This document shows positions 7,639-16,216 of a stretch of DNA of 64,000 nt, one piece after another; the first letter of the stretch is position 1, and each line of letters begins with the position of its first letter. Below the pieces are notes generated by a model. The model was not told the origin of the DNA. It searched no databases and saw only the letters and a program-made list of their open reading frames with translations. Origin of the DNA: Clostridium frigidicarnis (GTDB lineage: Bacteria; Bacillota; Clostridia; Clostridiales; Clostridiaceae); NCBI RefSeq assembly GCF_900111985.1, contig NZ_FOKI01000005.1:124001-188000 (forward strand), in the 5' to 3' direction. Both the position numbers and the translations under genes were made by a program.

Positions 7639-8661
7639 CTATCTATTTTTATAAATTATTCTTTCATCTATATCTTCTATTGACTTACATCCAGTAAGAA
7701 TCATTGCAACTTTCAAATCATTATACAACGTATCTATATATGATTTTACGCCTTCACTACCTTCACCAAAAGATGCTGTTACAAATGGTCTTCCTATAAG
7801 TACTGCATCAGCTCCAAGAGCTATCATTTTTAATATATCCACACCATTTCTAACTCCACCATCTGCAAATATTTTTATTTTTCCTTTTACAGCTTTAGCT
7901 ATTTCAGGTAAAACCTCTGCAACACCTGGAGTTTGATCTAAGACTCTTCCCCCATGATTAGATACAACTATAGCATCTGCCCCTGTTTCTACCGCAAGCT
8001 TTGCTTCATCTATAGTCATGATTCCCTTTAATATAAACGGCAATTTTGTAGATTCTACTATTTCTTTTATTTCATCTACAGTCTTAGGATATACAGGCTT
8101 TCCATGCATTGCTAATGTTATTAATCCACATGCATCTATATCCATTCCCACAGCATAACATCCTGCTGCTTCTGCCATTTTTATTTTTTCTATTACATTT
8201 TTATTTTCCCAAGGTTTTATTATTGCTATTCCCTGTCCATTAAACTCTTTTACTTCTTCTAAATTGTCAATTAAGAATGAATCTAAAGCTGAATCTCCAA
8301 CCATTGTATATATTTCTGAATTAACGCATCCTTCTATAACAGAATGTATGTATTCTTTTTCTGTTAACTTTCCTCCCATATTTAAGACTGTACCTGTAAC
8401 TGGTGCAGCAAATACAGGTAATTTTATATTTTTCCCAAAAATATCAACTGAAAGTTTAGGATCTTTAACATCATGTATTACTCTCATATTAATTTTATAC
8501 TTTTCTAATGCATTAATATTCTCCATAAATGCACTTCCTGTAGATTTCCCTCCCATTCCTGGAACTTCACCAACACAGGCTTTTCCATCGCATACTTTAC
8601 AAACTCTACAACTTCCATTTAAATTTTCTCTAGCATTTTTTAAAACATCTTTATAATTCAC
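7639..8661 (-). CDS. FMN-dependent alpha-hydroxy-acid oxidizing protein with N-terminal cysteine cluster
   Basis: A 340-residue TIM-barrel flavoprotein of the lactate/glycolate oxidase family. The catalytic His and substrate Arg are in SNHGGRVLDQTPG (about 233-245), and FMN-phosphate binding is in FADGGVRNGVDILKM and GADAVLIGRPF. It should oxidise an L-2-hydroxy acid (lactate-like) to the 2-oxo acid. The N-terminus carries four closely spaced cysteines (C18, C21, C24, C29), a CxxCxxCxxxxC pattern not found in classical LldD or lactate oxidase. It might hold an Fe-S cluster or zinc. The start is GTG after GGGGGGG. It is monocistronic, with its own terminator; the acceptor in an anaerobe is unlikely to be oxygen. 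Confidence 0.85.
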   Translation of the reverse strand: MNYKDVLKNARENLNGSCRVCKVCDGKACVGEVPGMGGKSTGSAFMENINALEKYKINMRVIHDVKDPKLSVDIFGKNIKLPVFAAPVTGTVLNMGGKLTEKEYIHSVIEGCVNSEIYTMVGDSALDSFLIDNLEEVKEFNGQGIAIIKPWENKNVIEKIKMAEAAGCYAVGMDIDACGLITLAMHGKPVYPKTVDEIKEIVESTKLPFILKGIMTIDEAKLAVETGADAIVVSNHGGRVLDQTPGVAEVLPEIAKAVKGKIKIFADGGVRNGVDILKMIALGADAVLIGRPFVTASFGEGSEGVKSYIDTLYNDLKVAMILTGCKSIEDIDERIIYKNR

Positions 8662-8753
8662 TTTTTGTCCCCCCCTGATTTTTAAACTTATAAATATAAT
8701 TATATATGTTATATATGAAAAAGTGAACCTTGTCTAAATATATATAAAGTGGC

Positions 8754-8812
8754 TATGCCATTTTTAAGTGACAAGTTGAGGTTAAAAACACATGTTTTCT
8801 TAAAAATACTTT
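8754..8812. repeat. Dispersed intergenic repeat, copy 2
   Basis: TATGCCATTTTTAAGTGACA and the following 40 bases match the left part of the repeat at 1249 with about seven differences. The matching right inverted arm is largely lost: only a short TCAACT complement remains near 8831. The other parts of 8662-8910 hold no gene; a weak promoter-like TATAAT lies near the start of the oxidase gene. Confidence 0.6.
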
Positions 8813-8910
8813 TTCCTTCACTCTCAAATTTCAACTAAAAAAGACTATACATGTTTAATATTTTTTAAGTTATCTGCATATTGAAAATCTATAATTCCTA
8901 TAAAGTAAAT

Positions 8911-8944
8911 AAGGCTAAGTTTTTCTATCGAAAAACTTAGCCTT
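8911..8944 (-). terminator. Hairpin terminator downstream of the amino acid permease gene
   Basis: A perfect 15-bp stem (AAGGCTAAGTTTTTC, 8911-8925, with 8930-8944) around a TATC loop lies 9 bases beyond the stop. The U-tract is weak (TATTTACTTT). Confidence 0.7.
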
Positions 8945-8952
8945 ATAATTCT

Positions 8953-10413
8953 TTAAGCTCCTAAACTATCATGTGTTTCTCCTGATAGCTTGTTTGTTTT
9001 CTTAGCAATTAAAGGTAATATAAGTCCTAATCCAAGTAAAACAAACGGTGTTAAAATATTTAATGTAATTTGGAAGTACCATTCTTTAGTAAAGGTTTCT
9101 ACACCCTTAGGAAACATACCCATTACACATGCAAATGCAGTAAATCCAAAACACCATAATCCCATTAAAAATCCGAAAGCTTTATTTTTAGTAAATTGAT
9201 ATGTTGATTCAAATTTTCCTTTCACTGCCTTTTTTAATGCCATATAAGCAGCAAATACCCATAAATATCTCAAAGGCATAACAACAGCATTTAGTCTTAA
9301 TAACCATGTAAATAAAGAGTTCATATTACCAATGCCTAAGGCTGGTATTAAAATAAGTGCTCCAACTAATACTGCAGTCATCTTATAACCATTAATTAAT
9401 GTTCCATTTTTATTAACTTTTGTTAATGATTTTGGTACATATCTCTTATCAGCATCTCCAAGTAAAACTTTTAACGGTGCATCTATTGAAAATGCAAGTG
9501 CTGACACTTGAGCTAATGAGTTAGCTATAGCATAAACTATTAAGAAGAAGTTTCCGACTCCATAATATTCTCCAAGTTTTTGGAATGAATAATAAGCACC
9601 ATTCATCATTAAGTCCTCTGGAATATTATTAGGATCAAACATCATTCCCATTGATAAAGTTCCAAGTAGTGCCGTTGTTGCTACCATAATTGCTAATGCA
9701 ATCATTCCTTTTGGAAACCCTTTTGCAGGATCTTTCATATCATTTACATAGGGTGCTATTTTTTCACATCCACCTACGGCAAATACTAATATAGCCAAAC
9801 TTGTTAGATATGAAAAATCAAAATTTGGCACTAAGGAATTCCAGCTAAAGTCTAATTTAAAAGTATGAGCATTAGTTATTGCTGGTGCAGCTATTACTAA
9901 TAAAATATATAATAATGACATAATAAACATAGATGAACCTGCCACAGCACCTATTTTCTTTATTGAATTAACTCCTCTTGATGATATCCAAAGGAATAAC
10001 AAGAAAATTACTAAACATATAGGTTGTAACATCTTTGGATCCATATTTTTAACTAGAGTTCCATTTTGATTAATAGCCCATCCTAATGCTATCATTATAC
10101 CTTGAGGCTTTTGAGCTAGATATGGAATATGAACAACCCAATAAGTCCATCCTGCTAAATATGCACAAGTAGGTCCTACTGTAACCTTTATCCATGAACT
10201 AACTCCTCCACTAGAATCTTTAAACGTAGATCCCATTTCTCCTACCATTAAAGCATACGGTACAAAATATAAAGAAAACATTAATATCCATGATATTACA
10301 ACTTGCATTCCTTGAGTTGCATATCCATTAACTACATTTCCAAAACCCCAAACACTTACAAATGCCATTAACGCTAGGTTATACCATGTGAGTTTTTTTT
10401 GATTTGTCTCCAT
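8953..10413 (-). CDS. APC-superfamily amino acid permease (YjeM-like)
   Basis: A 486-residue, very hydrophobic protein with about twelve membrane segments. The first begins TWYNLALMAFVSVWGFGNV, the usual glycine-rich TM1 of amino acid/polyamine/organocation transporters. A charged loop after TM2 (MVGEMGSTFKDSSGGVSSW) also fits the family. The pattern recalls E. coli YjeM and glutamate/GABA-antiporter relatives, but the substrate is unknown. The start is ATG after GGGGG. It is monocistronic, with a terminator hairpin. A CodY-like box about 145 bases upstream suggests repression in rich medium. Confidence 0.8.
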   Translation of the reverse strand: METNQKKLTWYNLALMAFVSVWGFGNVVNGYATQGMQVVISWILMFSLYFVPYALMVGEMGSTFKDSSGGVSSWIKVTVGPTCAYLAGWTYWVVHIPYLAQKPQGIMIALGWAINQNGTLVKNMDPKMLQPICLVIFLLFLWISSRGVNSIKKIGAVAGSSMFIMSLLYILLVIAAPAITNAHTFKLDFSWNSLVPNFDFSYLTSLAILVFAVGGCEKIAPYVNDMKDPAKGFPKGMIALAIMVATTALLGTLSMGMMFDPNNIPEDLMMNGAYYSFQKLGEYYGVGNFFLIVYAIANSLAQVSALAFSIDAPLKVLLGDADKRYVPKSLTKVNKNGTLINGYKMTAVLVGALILIPALGIGNMNSLFTWLLRLNAVVMPLRYLWVFAAYMALKKAVKGKFESTYQFTKNKAFGFLMGLWCFGFTAFACVMGMFPKGVETFTKEWYFQITLNILTPFVLLGLGLILPLIAKKTNKLSGETHDSLGA

Positions 10414-10849
10414 TTTTTTCCCCCTACTATTTAATTAATTAAACGTTATCATATCGTTTTCGTAATATTATCACATATTTTTTTCTTTTACAACATTTTT
10501 CCTTCATTTTTTTTAGATTGAAAATTTTTAAGCTTCTTTTTAACTCAAATGAGAATATTTTCTGAAATTTGAATATAGTTTGTCAATTACAAGTTCACAA
10601 ATAATATATAATGAACTGTTACTATCATATTTTTTATTCAATTGTCACTTTTATTTTTTTATTTTTAATTTAATAATAATATTCCTCTACATCAGTAACA
10701 AACTATTTTTTGTTAAGCTTAAATTTGTTTTAAATAAAATAAAGAAACACCAACACAAAACTTATCTCATGGCTACCACCTAAATGAAGATTAGTTCTAT
10801 ATTAGTGTTTTTGACAGTTAATATTATATTTCTTTCATTATAAAATTTC
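10414..10849. other. Intergenic region between permease and DUF523 genes
   Basis: These 436 bases are very AT-rich. Near the permease start a GATAAT (-10-like, about 10467-10472 on the minus strand) is preceded by TTGTAA at a short 15-base spacing, so it is only a weak promoter candidate. A short plus-strand frame at 10580-10783 encodes a low-complexity F/I/L/N-rich string and has no ribosome binding site. I see no RNA gene. Confidence 0.5.
10556..10570. promoter_or_regulatory. CodY-box-like site upstream of the permease gene
   Basis: TATTTTCTGAAATTT matches the CodY consensus AATTTTCWGAAAATT at 13 of 15 positions. It lies 143 bases upstream of the permease start. CodY control of amino acid permeases is known in Firmicutes; use of this site is inferred. 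Confidence 0.35.
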
Positions 10850-11305
10850 TTATAGTGAATTTAAGTATTCTATTTCTGTAACAACTTTAAATCCATTATT
10901 AATTAAAAGCTCCGCAGTCACCCCATTTCCTTGAATTTTTCTACCACTAAATGTCCCATCATATATAATTCCTTTTCCACAAGAAGGGCTTTTAGATTTC
11001 AAGATTATATACTCTATATTTACCATTTTAGCCAACTTCAAAACTTCTTCTGCTCCTTTTATAAAACAGTGTGTTGAGTCAGCTTTATCTTTATTTAAAA
11101 CTTTTGCTTCTCCACTAAGAACTTCTTTTCCTGTACCACCCCAAATTTCATTTGGAGTTCTTGGTGTTGGTAATCCACCTAATTGTTCCGGACAAATAAC
11201 CATTACATTTTCTTTCTTTAAAAGAGACTCTATTTTTTCATTCAAATTATTTTTCCCATTATATTTGCAATTTATACCACAAAGACATGCACTTATTAAT
11301 ATCAT
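10850..11305 (-). CDS. DUF523 domain-containing protein
   Basis: A 151-residue DUF523 (YbbK-type) protein. The N-terminal ISACLCGINCKYNG and the central LKSKSPSCGKGIIYDGTFSGR are the conserved, cysteine-containing blocks of the family, with VICPEQLGGLPTPR between them. No biochemical role is established; the invariant cysteines suggest a metal or redox site. It begins 8 bases after the mutS2 stop codon and is probably co-transcribed with it. The function is left open. Confidence 0.85.
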   Translation of the reverse strand: MILISACLCGINCKYNGKNNLNEKIESLLKKENVMVICPEQLGGLPTPRTPNEIWGGTGKEVLSGEAKVLNKDKADSTHCFIKGAEEVLKLAKMVNIEYIILKSKSPSCGKGIIYDGTFSGRKIQGNGVTAELLINNGFKVVTEIEYLNSL

Positions 11306-11313
11306 AACCTCAC

Positions 11314-13680
11314 CTACTTTAATATGGCCACCGTTACACCGTTACCACCTTCACCATATTCTCCAAGTCTATAATTTTTCACATGTGGATGTCTCCTCAA
11401 CATATCATTTATTGCATTTCTAAGGATTCCAGTGCCTTTTCCGTGAATTATGCTTACCTCTCCAAGTCCTGCAACATAAGCCTCATCTAAGTACTTATCC
11501 GTAACATAACAAGCCTCTTCTGAATCCATACCTCTTAAATCCACGGAAGTAGCAACACTTTTTACTTTTAACTTCATTTCCCTCTTTTGAGTTCTTTTAA
11601 CTTGCTTGCTACTTGAATTTCCATCTATCATTCTTAAATCTTTTAATTTTACGTTTACTTTCATTATTCCAGCCTGAACCTGAACTTCCTTTTTATTATC
11701 TGGTAAAGTTAAAATTGTAACTTTCTGATTTAATGATGGTAACATTACTTCCATTCCAACTGTTACTTCGTTTATTTCTTTACCTTTATCATTGCTAGAA
11801 AGACTTATTTTTTCCTCATGTTTTTCTAATTTATCTTTTAATGATTTTCTTTGTTCTTCTAACATAGTTCTAGCCTGTGAAGAGTATCCCATTTTTTCAA
11901 GATCTCTCATATCTTTTAGTATTTGATCAGCTTCATCCTTTGCATCTCTTAATAGGCTTCTAGCTTCACGTTTTGCTTCAACTATAGCATTTTCTCTTAT
12001 ATTTTGAATACCTTGAAGTTTTTCTTCATAGTCATTTTTCATTTCTTCTATATTGCCTTTTAGACGTGCTGCTGCTCTAGCATCTTTTTCTGCTTTTATA
12101 CTTTTTTCTTGTAACTGTTCTATTAAATCCTCAAATCTTAAGTTCTCTTTTGAAATTAAATTTTTAGACCCTTCTATTATATACTCTGGTAACCCTAATC
12201 TTTTTGATATCTCAAAAGCATTAGACTTTCCTGGTATACCTATTAATAACCTATATGTTGGTCTTAATGTTTCCACATCAAATTCTACAGATGCATTCTC
12301 AACACCACTAGTTTCAAGTGCATATGCCTTTAATTCACTGTAATGAGTGGTTGCAGCTATTTTGCAATTTCTTTTTCTTAAAGATTCAAGAATTGATACT
12401 GCAAGTGCTGCTCCCTCTGTTGGATCAGTACCTGCTCCAAGCTCATCAAATAAAACAAGTGAATTTTCATCAGCTTTATCTATTATTTTTACTATATTGG
12501 TCATATGTGATGAAAATGTTGAAAGACTTTGCTCTATACTTTGTTCATCTCCAATATCTGCAAATATTTCTTCATAAAATGCTACTGATGATTGAGATCT
12601 TGCTGGTATTAAAAGCCCACTCAAGGCCATTATATGAAGAAGTCCCACTGTTTTTAGTGTTACTGTTTTACCTCCAGTATTTGGTCCTGTTACTACCAAA
12701 GATGTAAACTCTTCACCTAAATATATAGTAGCTGGCACAACTATTTTAGGATCTATTAATGGATGCCTACCATCAATTATATTAAAAATACCTTTTTCAT
12801 TTACACTAGGCATAATACCATTTATTGAACTTCCATATTTCGCTTTAGCAAATATAAAATCCAATTCCCAAATTATTTTACTATTATTTTTCACCTCAAA
12901 TGCATGTTCATATACTTTTTCTGATAAGTAAGCTAATATTCTTTCTATTTCTGCCTTCTCTTTTAGCATAAGCTCTCTTATTTCATTGTTTAAATTTACA
13001 AGTCCCATAGGCTCTATAAATAAGGTAGCTCCTGACGAACTTTGATCATGTACAAGTCCAGGTACTGCACCTTTATGCTCAGCCTTTACAGGAATAACAT
13101 ATCTATCTCCTCTAATTGTATATAAATTATCTTGAAGATATTTGCTATTACTTCTTATCATGTCATTAACTTTATCTCTTACAGAAGAATTTTTTTCTTT
13201 TAATGTTCTTCTAATATTATAAAGAGTAGAAGAAGCCTTATCACTTATCTCCTCTTCTCCTATTATCGCTAAAAAAATTTCATCCTCTAAAGCTTTAATT
13301 GCTACAATCCCATCACAAAGACTCTCAAGTTCTTCATGTTTTTCTTCATCTTCTTTTCTGCCTATATAATCTTTAAATCTTCTAGCAGATTTTAACATGT
13401 TTGCTATTCTTAGAAGCTGATATGGCATTAGAACTCCACCTTTTGTTGCTCTTTCTATACCATCTCTTACATCGTACAATCCCTCAAATGGTGGATTTCC
13501 CTTCTTAACTAACAATTGAAATGCCTCTTCTGTCTCTTTTAAATGATGTATAACTTCATATGCACTTGAATACGGTTTGAGTTCATCTATTAGATCTTTC
13601 GCCGCAGATGTTGCTGTATATTTTTTCATTATTTCTTTTATTTTGTTAAATTCTAAAACTTTTAATGCTTTTTCATTCAT
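11314..13680 (-). CDS. mutS2: Endonuclease MutS2 (ribosome-rescue / anti-recombination ATPase)
   Basis: 788 residues, as usual for MutS2. A core/lever region precedes the ATPase domain, with Walker A GPNTGGKTVTLK near residue 335, Walker B LVLFDELGAGTDP near 410 and the TTHYSEL motif. A long coiled coil follows at about 510-630. The C-terminal Smr nuclease domain starts VDLRGMDSEEA and contains HGKGTGILR. Family members act on branched DNA and, in Bacillus, on collided ribosomes. It is placed next to a U32 peptidase and a ZapA-type gene, as in the Bacillus pheST-zapA-mutS2 region. The start is ATG at 13680. Confidence 0.95.
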   Translation of the reverse strand: MNEKALKVLEFNKIKEIMKKYTATSAAKDLIDELKPYSSAYEVIHHLKETEEAFQLLVKKGNPPFEGLYDVRDGIERATKGGVLMPYQLLRIANMLKSARRFKDYIGRKEDEEKHEELESLCDGIVAIKALEDEIFLAIIGEEEISDKASSTLYNIRRTLKEKNSSVRDKVNDMIRSNSKYLQDNLYTIRGDRYVIPVKAEHKGAVPGLVHDQSSSGATLFIEPMGLVNLNNEIRELMLKEKAEIERILAYLSEKVYEHAFEVKNNSKIIWELDFIFAKAKYGSSINGIMPSVNEKGIFNIIDGRHPLIDPKIVVPATIYLGEEFTSLVVTGPNTGGKTVTLKTVGLLHIMALSGLLIPARSQSSVAFYEEIFADIGDEQSIEQSLSTFSSHMTNIVKIIDKADENSLVLFDELGAGTDPTEGAALAVSILESLRKRNCKIAATTHYSELKAYALETSGVENASVEFDVETLRPTYRLLIGIPGKSNAFEISKRLGLPEYIIEGSKNLISKENLRFEDLIEQLQEKSIKAEKDARAAARLKGNIEEMKNDYEEKLQGIQNIRENAIVEAKREARSLLRDAKDEADQILKDMRDLEKMGYSSQARTMLEEQRKSLKDKLEKHEEKISLSSNDKGKEINEVTVGMEVMLPSLNQKVTILTLPDNKKEVQVQAGIMKVNVKLKDLRMIDGNSSSKQVKRTQKREMKLKVKSVATSVDLRGMDSEEACYVTDKYLDEAYVAGLGEVSIIHGKGTGILRNAINDMLRRHPHVKNYRLGEYGEGGNGVTVAILK

Positions 13681-13696
13681 CTTTTTATTCCCTCAC

Positions 13697-16045
13697 TTAT
13701 TCTACTCCTCTTTTATAATGTCCTCTTGTGTAGTTAGTAAAATCATATTCCCATTTCTTTTTATTAAAAGCTTTTATAATTCTTGTTACTTCATTTGCTT
13801 CTTCATTTACAAAATCTATTCTAAAGCTTTCAATGTTAGTCATTTCTTTTAAATTAGGAATTAAATTAATACTCTTAGGATTATAAATATAACTTCTACA
13901 GAATATATCAGTTTTTATCTTAAATTCTTCATTCATTCTATCTTTTAAAACAAAGTCTCCCTTCATACACTGCATATCACAATTATGACTTGAGTCTTTT
14001 CCACCTAACATACATCCTATAGGGCAATATTCACTTACCATAAGTTCTGGATTTCCATAAACAAGAATTTGAGCGTTTAAATTATTCTTCATAATTTTAT
14101 TTATATCCTTCTTATTAAGCTCAATACTTAAACAAGATAAATCCACATATGGCTTTAAGTATTCCAAAGAATAACTGTTATAAATATTTAATTTATAATC
14201 TCCTATTATTTTAGTTCGATTATAAAACTTATTTATTATCCCAAAATTAGCTGTTATAACACCTTCTATAAATGGAAGATTCTTTTCTATAATTTCCTCT
14301 ACTCTAGTAAACTCTTCTTTTATTATATTAGGTACTTTTAGGTATACTTTCTTATTTTTACTTATACCTTTTATATGTTCTTCTTTTAAAGCATTTTTTC
14401 CTCTATAAAATATATTAATTCCAATATGCTCTACATCTTCTTCTTTTAATGCATCTAGCTGATCCACAGTACATACATTAACCAATAAATTTATATCACT
14501 ACTAGATTCCCTATTTAAATCAACCTTTTCTAATGCCTTTGATAGTTTTTTTCTTTTATAACTATTCTTTAAAAACTTTTCTATTTGTTCTATTATATCT
14601 CTTCTAATAGCATTTAAAGCTGCTACTGGTACAAAACCTTCTTCATAGCTTCTGAATTCTACATATTCTATTTTAAATGGAGTATCTCCACTTTTCTTAA
14701 GACTTTCTTCTATCCTATCTTGAGATAAAGGCTTATTTATTGCATTCTGGACAATTTCCCCTGTTGCAGTAAAAGTTTCTCCCTTAAAATTAACAAAAAT
14801 CTCTATTTCTTTATTTATATTAAATACTATATTTGCTTTTAAAGAAATCTTATTTTCATATGGATTTACATAACTAACACCATATTCTTTCATCATTGCA
14901 TTATCTAATATTTTATAAAGTTTATCTCCTCTTTTATAATTAGTAGGATATAGATTTACTTTTTCTCCTCTTTTTGCACATTTAACTTCTTCTTTATCTT
15001 TAATTATTTTAGATAGTGCAAAACCGCCTTCTCCAACTCTTATGCCATCCTCTAAAGCTATATCCTCTTCTAAGATTATTGAATTATCTTTCAAAATTTG
15101 TCCTATAAATAACCCTGTATTTTTAGGTATATTATATGCCATCATGTCTTTGCCCTTATTTCCATAAAAATATGCCTTAGAGAAACCTTCTCTGTTAAAT
15201 AATTGCATTAATTTTCTTTTTTCTTTTAATTTATCTATCTTATGTTTTTTATTATAAGAATCTATTGCTTTTTTATAAGTTTCTACAACTCCAGCTACAT
15301 ACTCTGGCCTTTTCATTCTTCCTTCAATTTTCAGTGAAGATGTTCCACTATTTATTAAATCTTCTACATTTTCTATATTGCATATATCTTTTGGACTTAA
15401 AATATATGCTTTTTTCTCTTTATTTGTATTTTTATTAATAATTGTATATGGAAGCCTACAAGGTTGAGCACATCTTCCTCTATTTCCACTTCTTCCACCT
15501 ATTACACTGCTCATAAGACATTGTCCCGAATAACATACACATAATGCTCCATGAACAAATATTTCTGTCTCTATACCTAAATCTTTAGATATATACTCAA
15601 TTTCTTTTAAAGATAACTCTCTAGATAACACTATTCTTTGAAATCCATTATGTTTGAAAAATAATGCTCCTTCTCCGTTGTGTATGGTCATCTGAGTAGA
15701 TGCATGAATTTCAAAGTCACTAAAATACTTTCTTAAAATATTTGCTATTCCTAAATCTTGTACTATTAAAGCATCTACACCTATAGAATGTAATACCTTT
15801 ATGTATTCAAATGCTTCAAATATCTCATCTTCCTTTATTAAAGTATTAAGAGCTATGTATATTTTCGTACCATATAAATGAGCATAATCAACTGCTTTCT
15901 CCAGATCATCATCTGTAAAATTAGATGCATATGCCCTAGCAGAAAATTTACTTCCTCCCATATAAACAGCATCTGCACCTTTGTTTATAGCTGCATATAA
16001 ACTTTCTAGTCCACCTGCTGGAGCTAATAATTCTATTTTTGTCAT
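13697..16045 (-). CDS. U32 family peptidase with DUF3656 domain (RlhA-like)
   Basis: A 782-residue collagenase-like U32 protein. The N-terminal half has ELLAPAGGLESLYAAINKGADAV, the CYSGQCLMSSVIGGRSGNRGRCAQPCRLPY cysteine block (about 165-200) and SLKIEGRMKRPEYVAGVV. A DUF3656 region and a second U32-like segment with CPIGCMLG follow. E. coli RlhA (YdcP), with this architecture, hydroxylates 23S rRNA C2501; that is the likeliest role, and protease activity is doubtful. The long frame begins with a GTG within the ribosome binding site (GAGGTG); ATG at 16045 is preferred. It lies 16 bases upstream of mutS2. Confidence 0.85.
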   Translation of the reverse strand: MTKIELLAPAGGLESLYAAINKGADAVYMGGSKFSARAYASNFTDDDLEKAVDYAHLYGTKIYIALNTLIKEDEIFEAFEYIKVLHSIGVDALIVQDLGIANILRKYFSDFEIHASTQMTIHNGEGALFFKHNGFQRIVLSRELSLKEIEYISKDLGIETEIFVHGALCVCYSGQCLMSSVIGGRSGNRGRCAQPCRLPYTIINKNTNKEKKAYILSPKDICNIENVEDLINSGTSSLKIEGRMKRPEYVAGVVETYKKAIDSYNKKHKIDKLKEKRKLMQLFNREGFSKAYFYGNKGKDMMAYNIPKNTGLFIGQILKDNSIILEEDIALEDGIRVGEGGFALSKIIKDKEEVKCAKRGEKVNLYPTNYKRGDKLYKILDNAMMKEYGVSYVNPYENKISLKANIVFNINKEIEIFVNFKGETFTATGEIVQNAINKPLSQDRIEESLKKSGDTPFKIEYVEFRSYEEGFVPVAALNAIRRDIIEQIEKFLKNSYKRKKLSKALEKVDLNRESSSDINLLVNVCTVDQLDALKEEDVEHIGINIFYRGKNALKEEHIKGISKNKKVYLKVPNIIKEEFTRVEEIIEKNLPFIEGVITANFGIINKFYNRTKIIGDYKLNIYNSYSLEYLKPYVDLSCLSIELNKKDINKIMKNNLNAQILVYGNPELMVSEYCPIGCMLGGKDSSHNCDMQCMKGDFVLKDRMNEEFKIKTDIFCRSYIYNPKSINLIPNLKEMTNIESFRIDFVNEEANEVTRIIKAFNKKKWEYDFTNYTRGHYKRGVE

Positions 16046-16184
16046 AACACGCACCTCATTTTTTACTTCGTTCTTTATAAATTATATGTTAATTTTTTAT
16101 TCATTGTCGTTTCTACTTTGTATCTTTTTATATTATACCCTAAATTAAACTTCTAGGACATAATATACTTTTCTATAACTGTAA

Positions 16185-16216
16185 AAAATAGCTCATGTTA
16201 TTTCATGAGCTATTTT
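16185..16216 (-). terminator. Terminator after the ZapA-like gene
   Basis: AAAATAGCTCATG (16185-16197) pairs with 16204-16216 and is followed on the minus strand by TTTTTT. The stop codon (16212-16210) lies inside the stem. Confidence 0.85.

Noticed and set aside
10580-10783. 67-residue plus-strand ORF in the permease upstream region
   Set aside because: Low-complexity F/I/L/N composition as expected of AT-rich DNA, no ribosome binding site, no recognisable domain.
12318-12707. 129-residue plus-strand ORF inside mutS2
   Set aside because: It is an antisense shadow of the conserved MutS2 ATPase region; the real gene is unambiguous.
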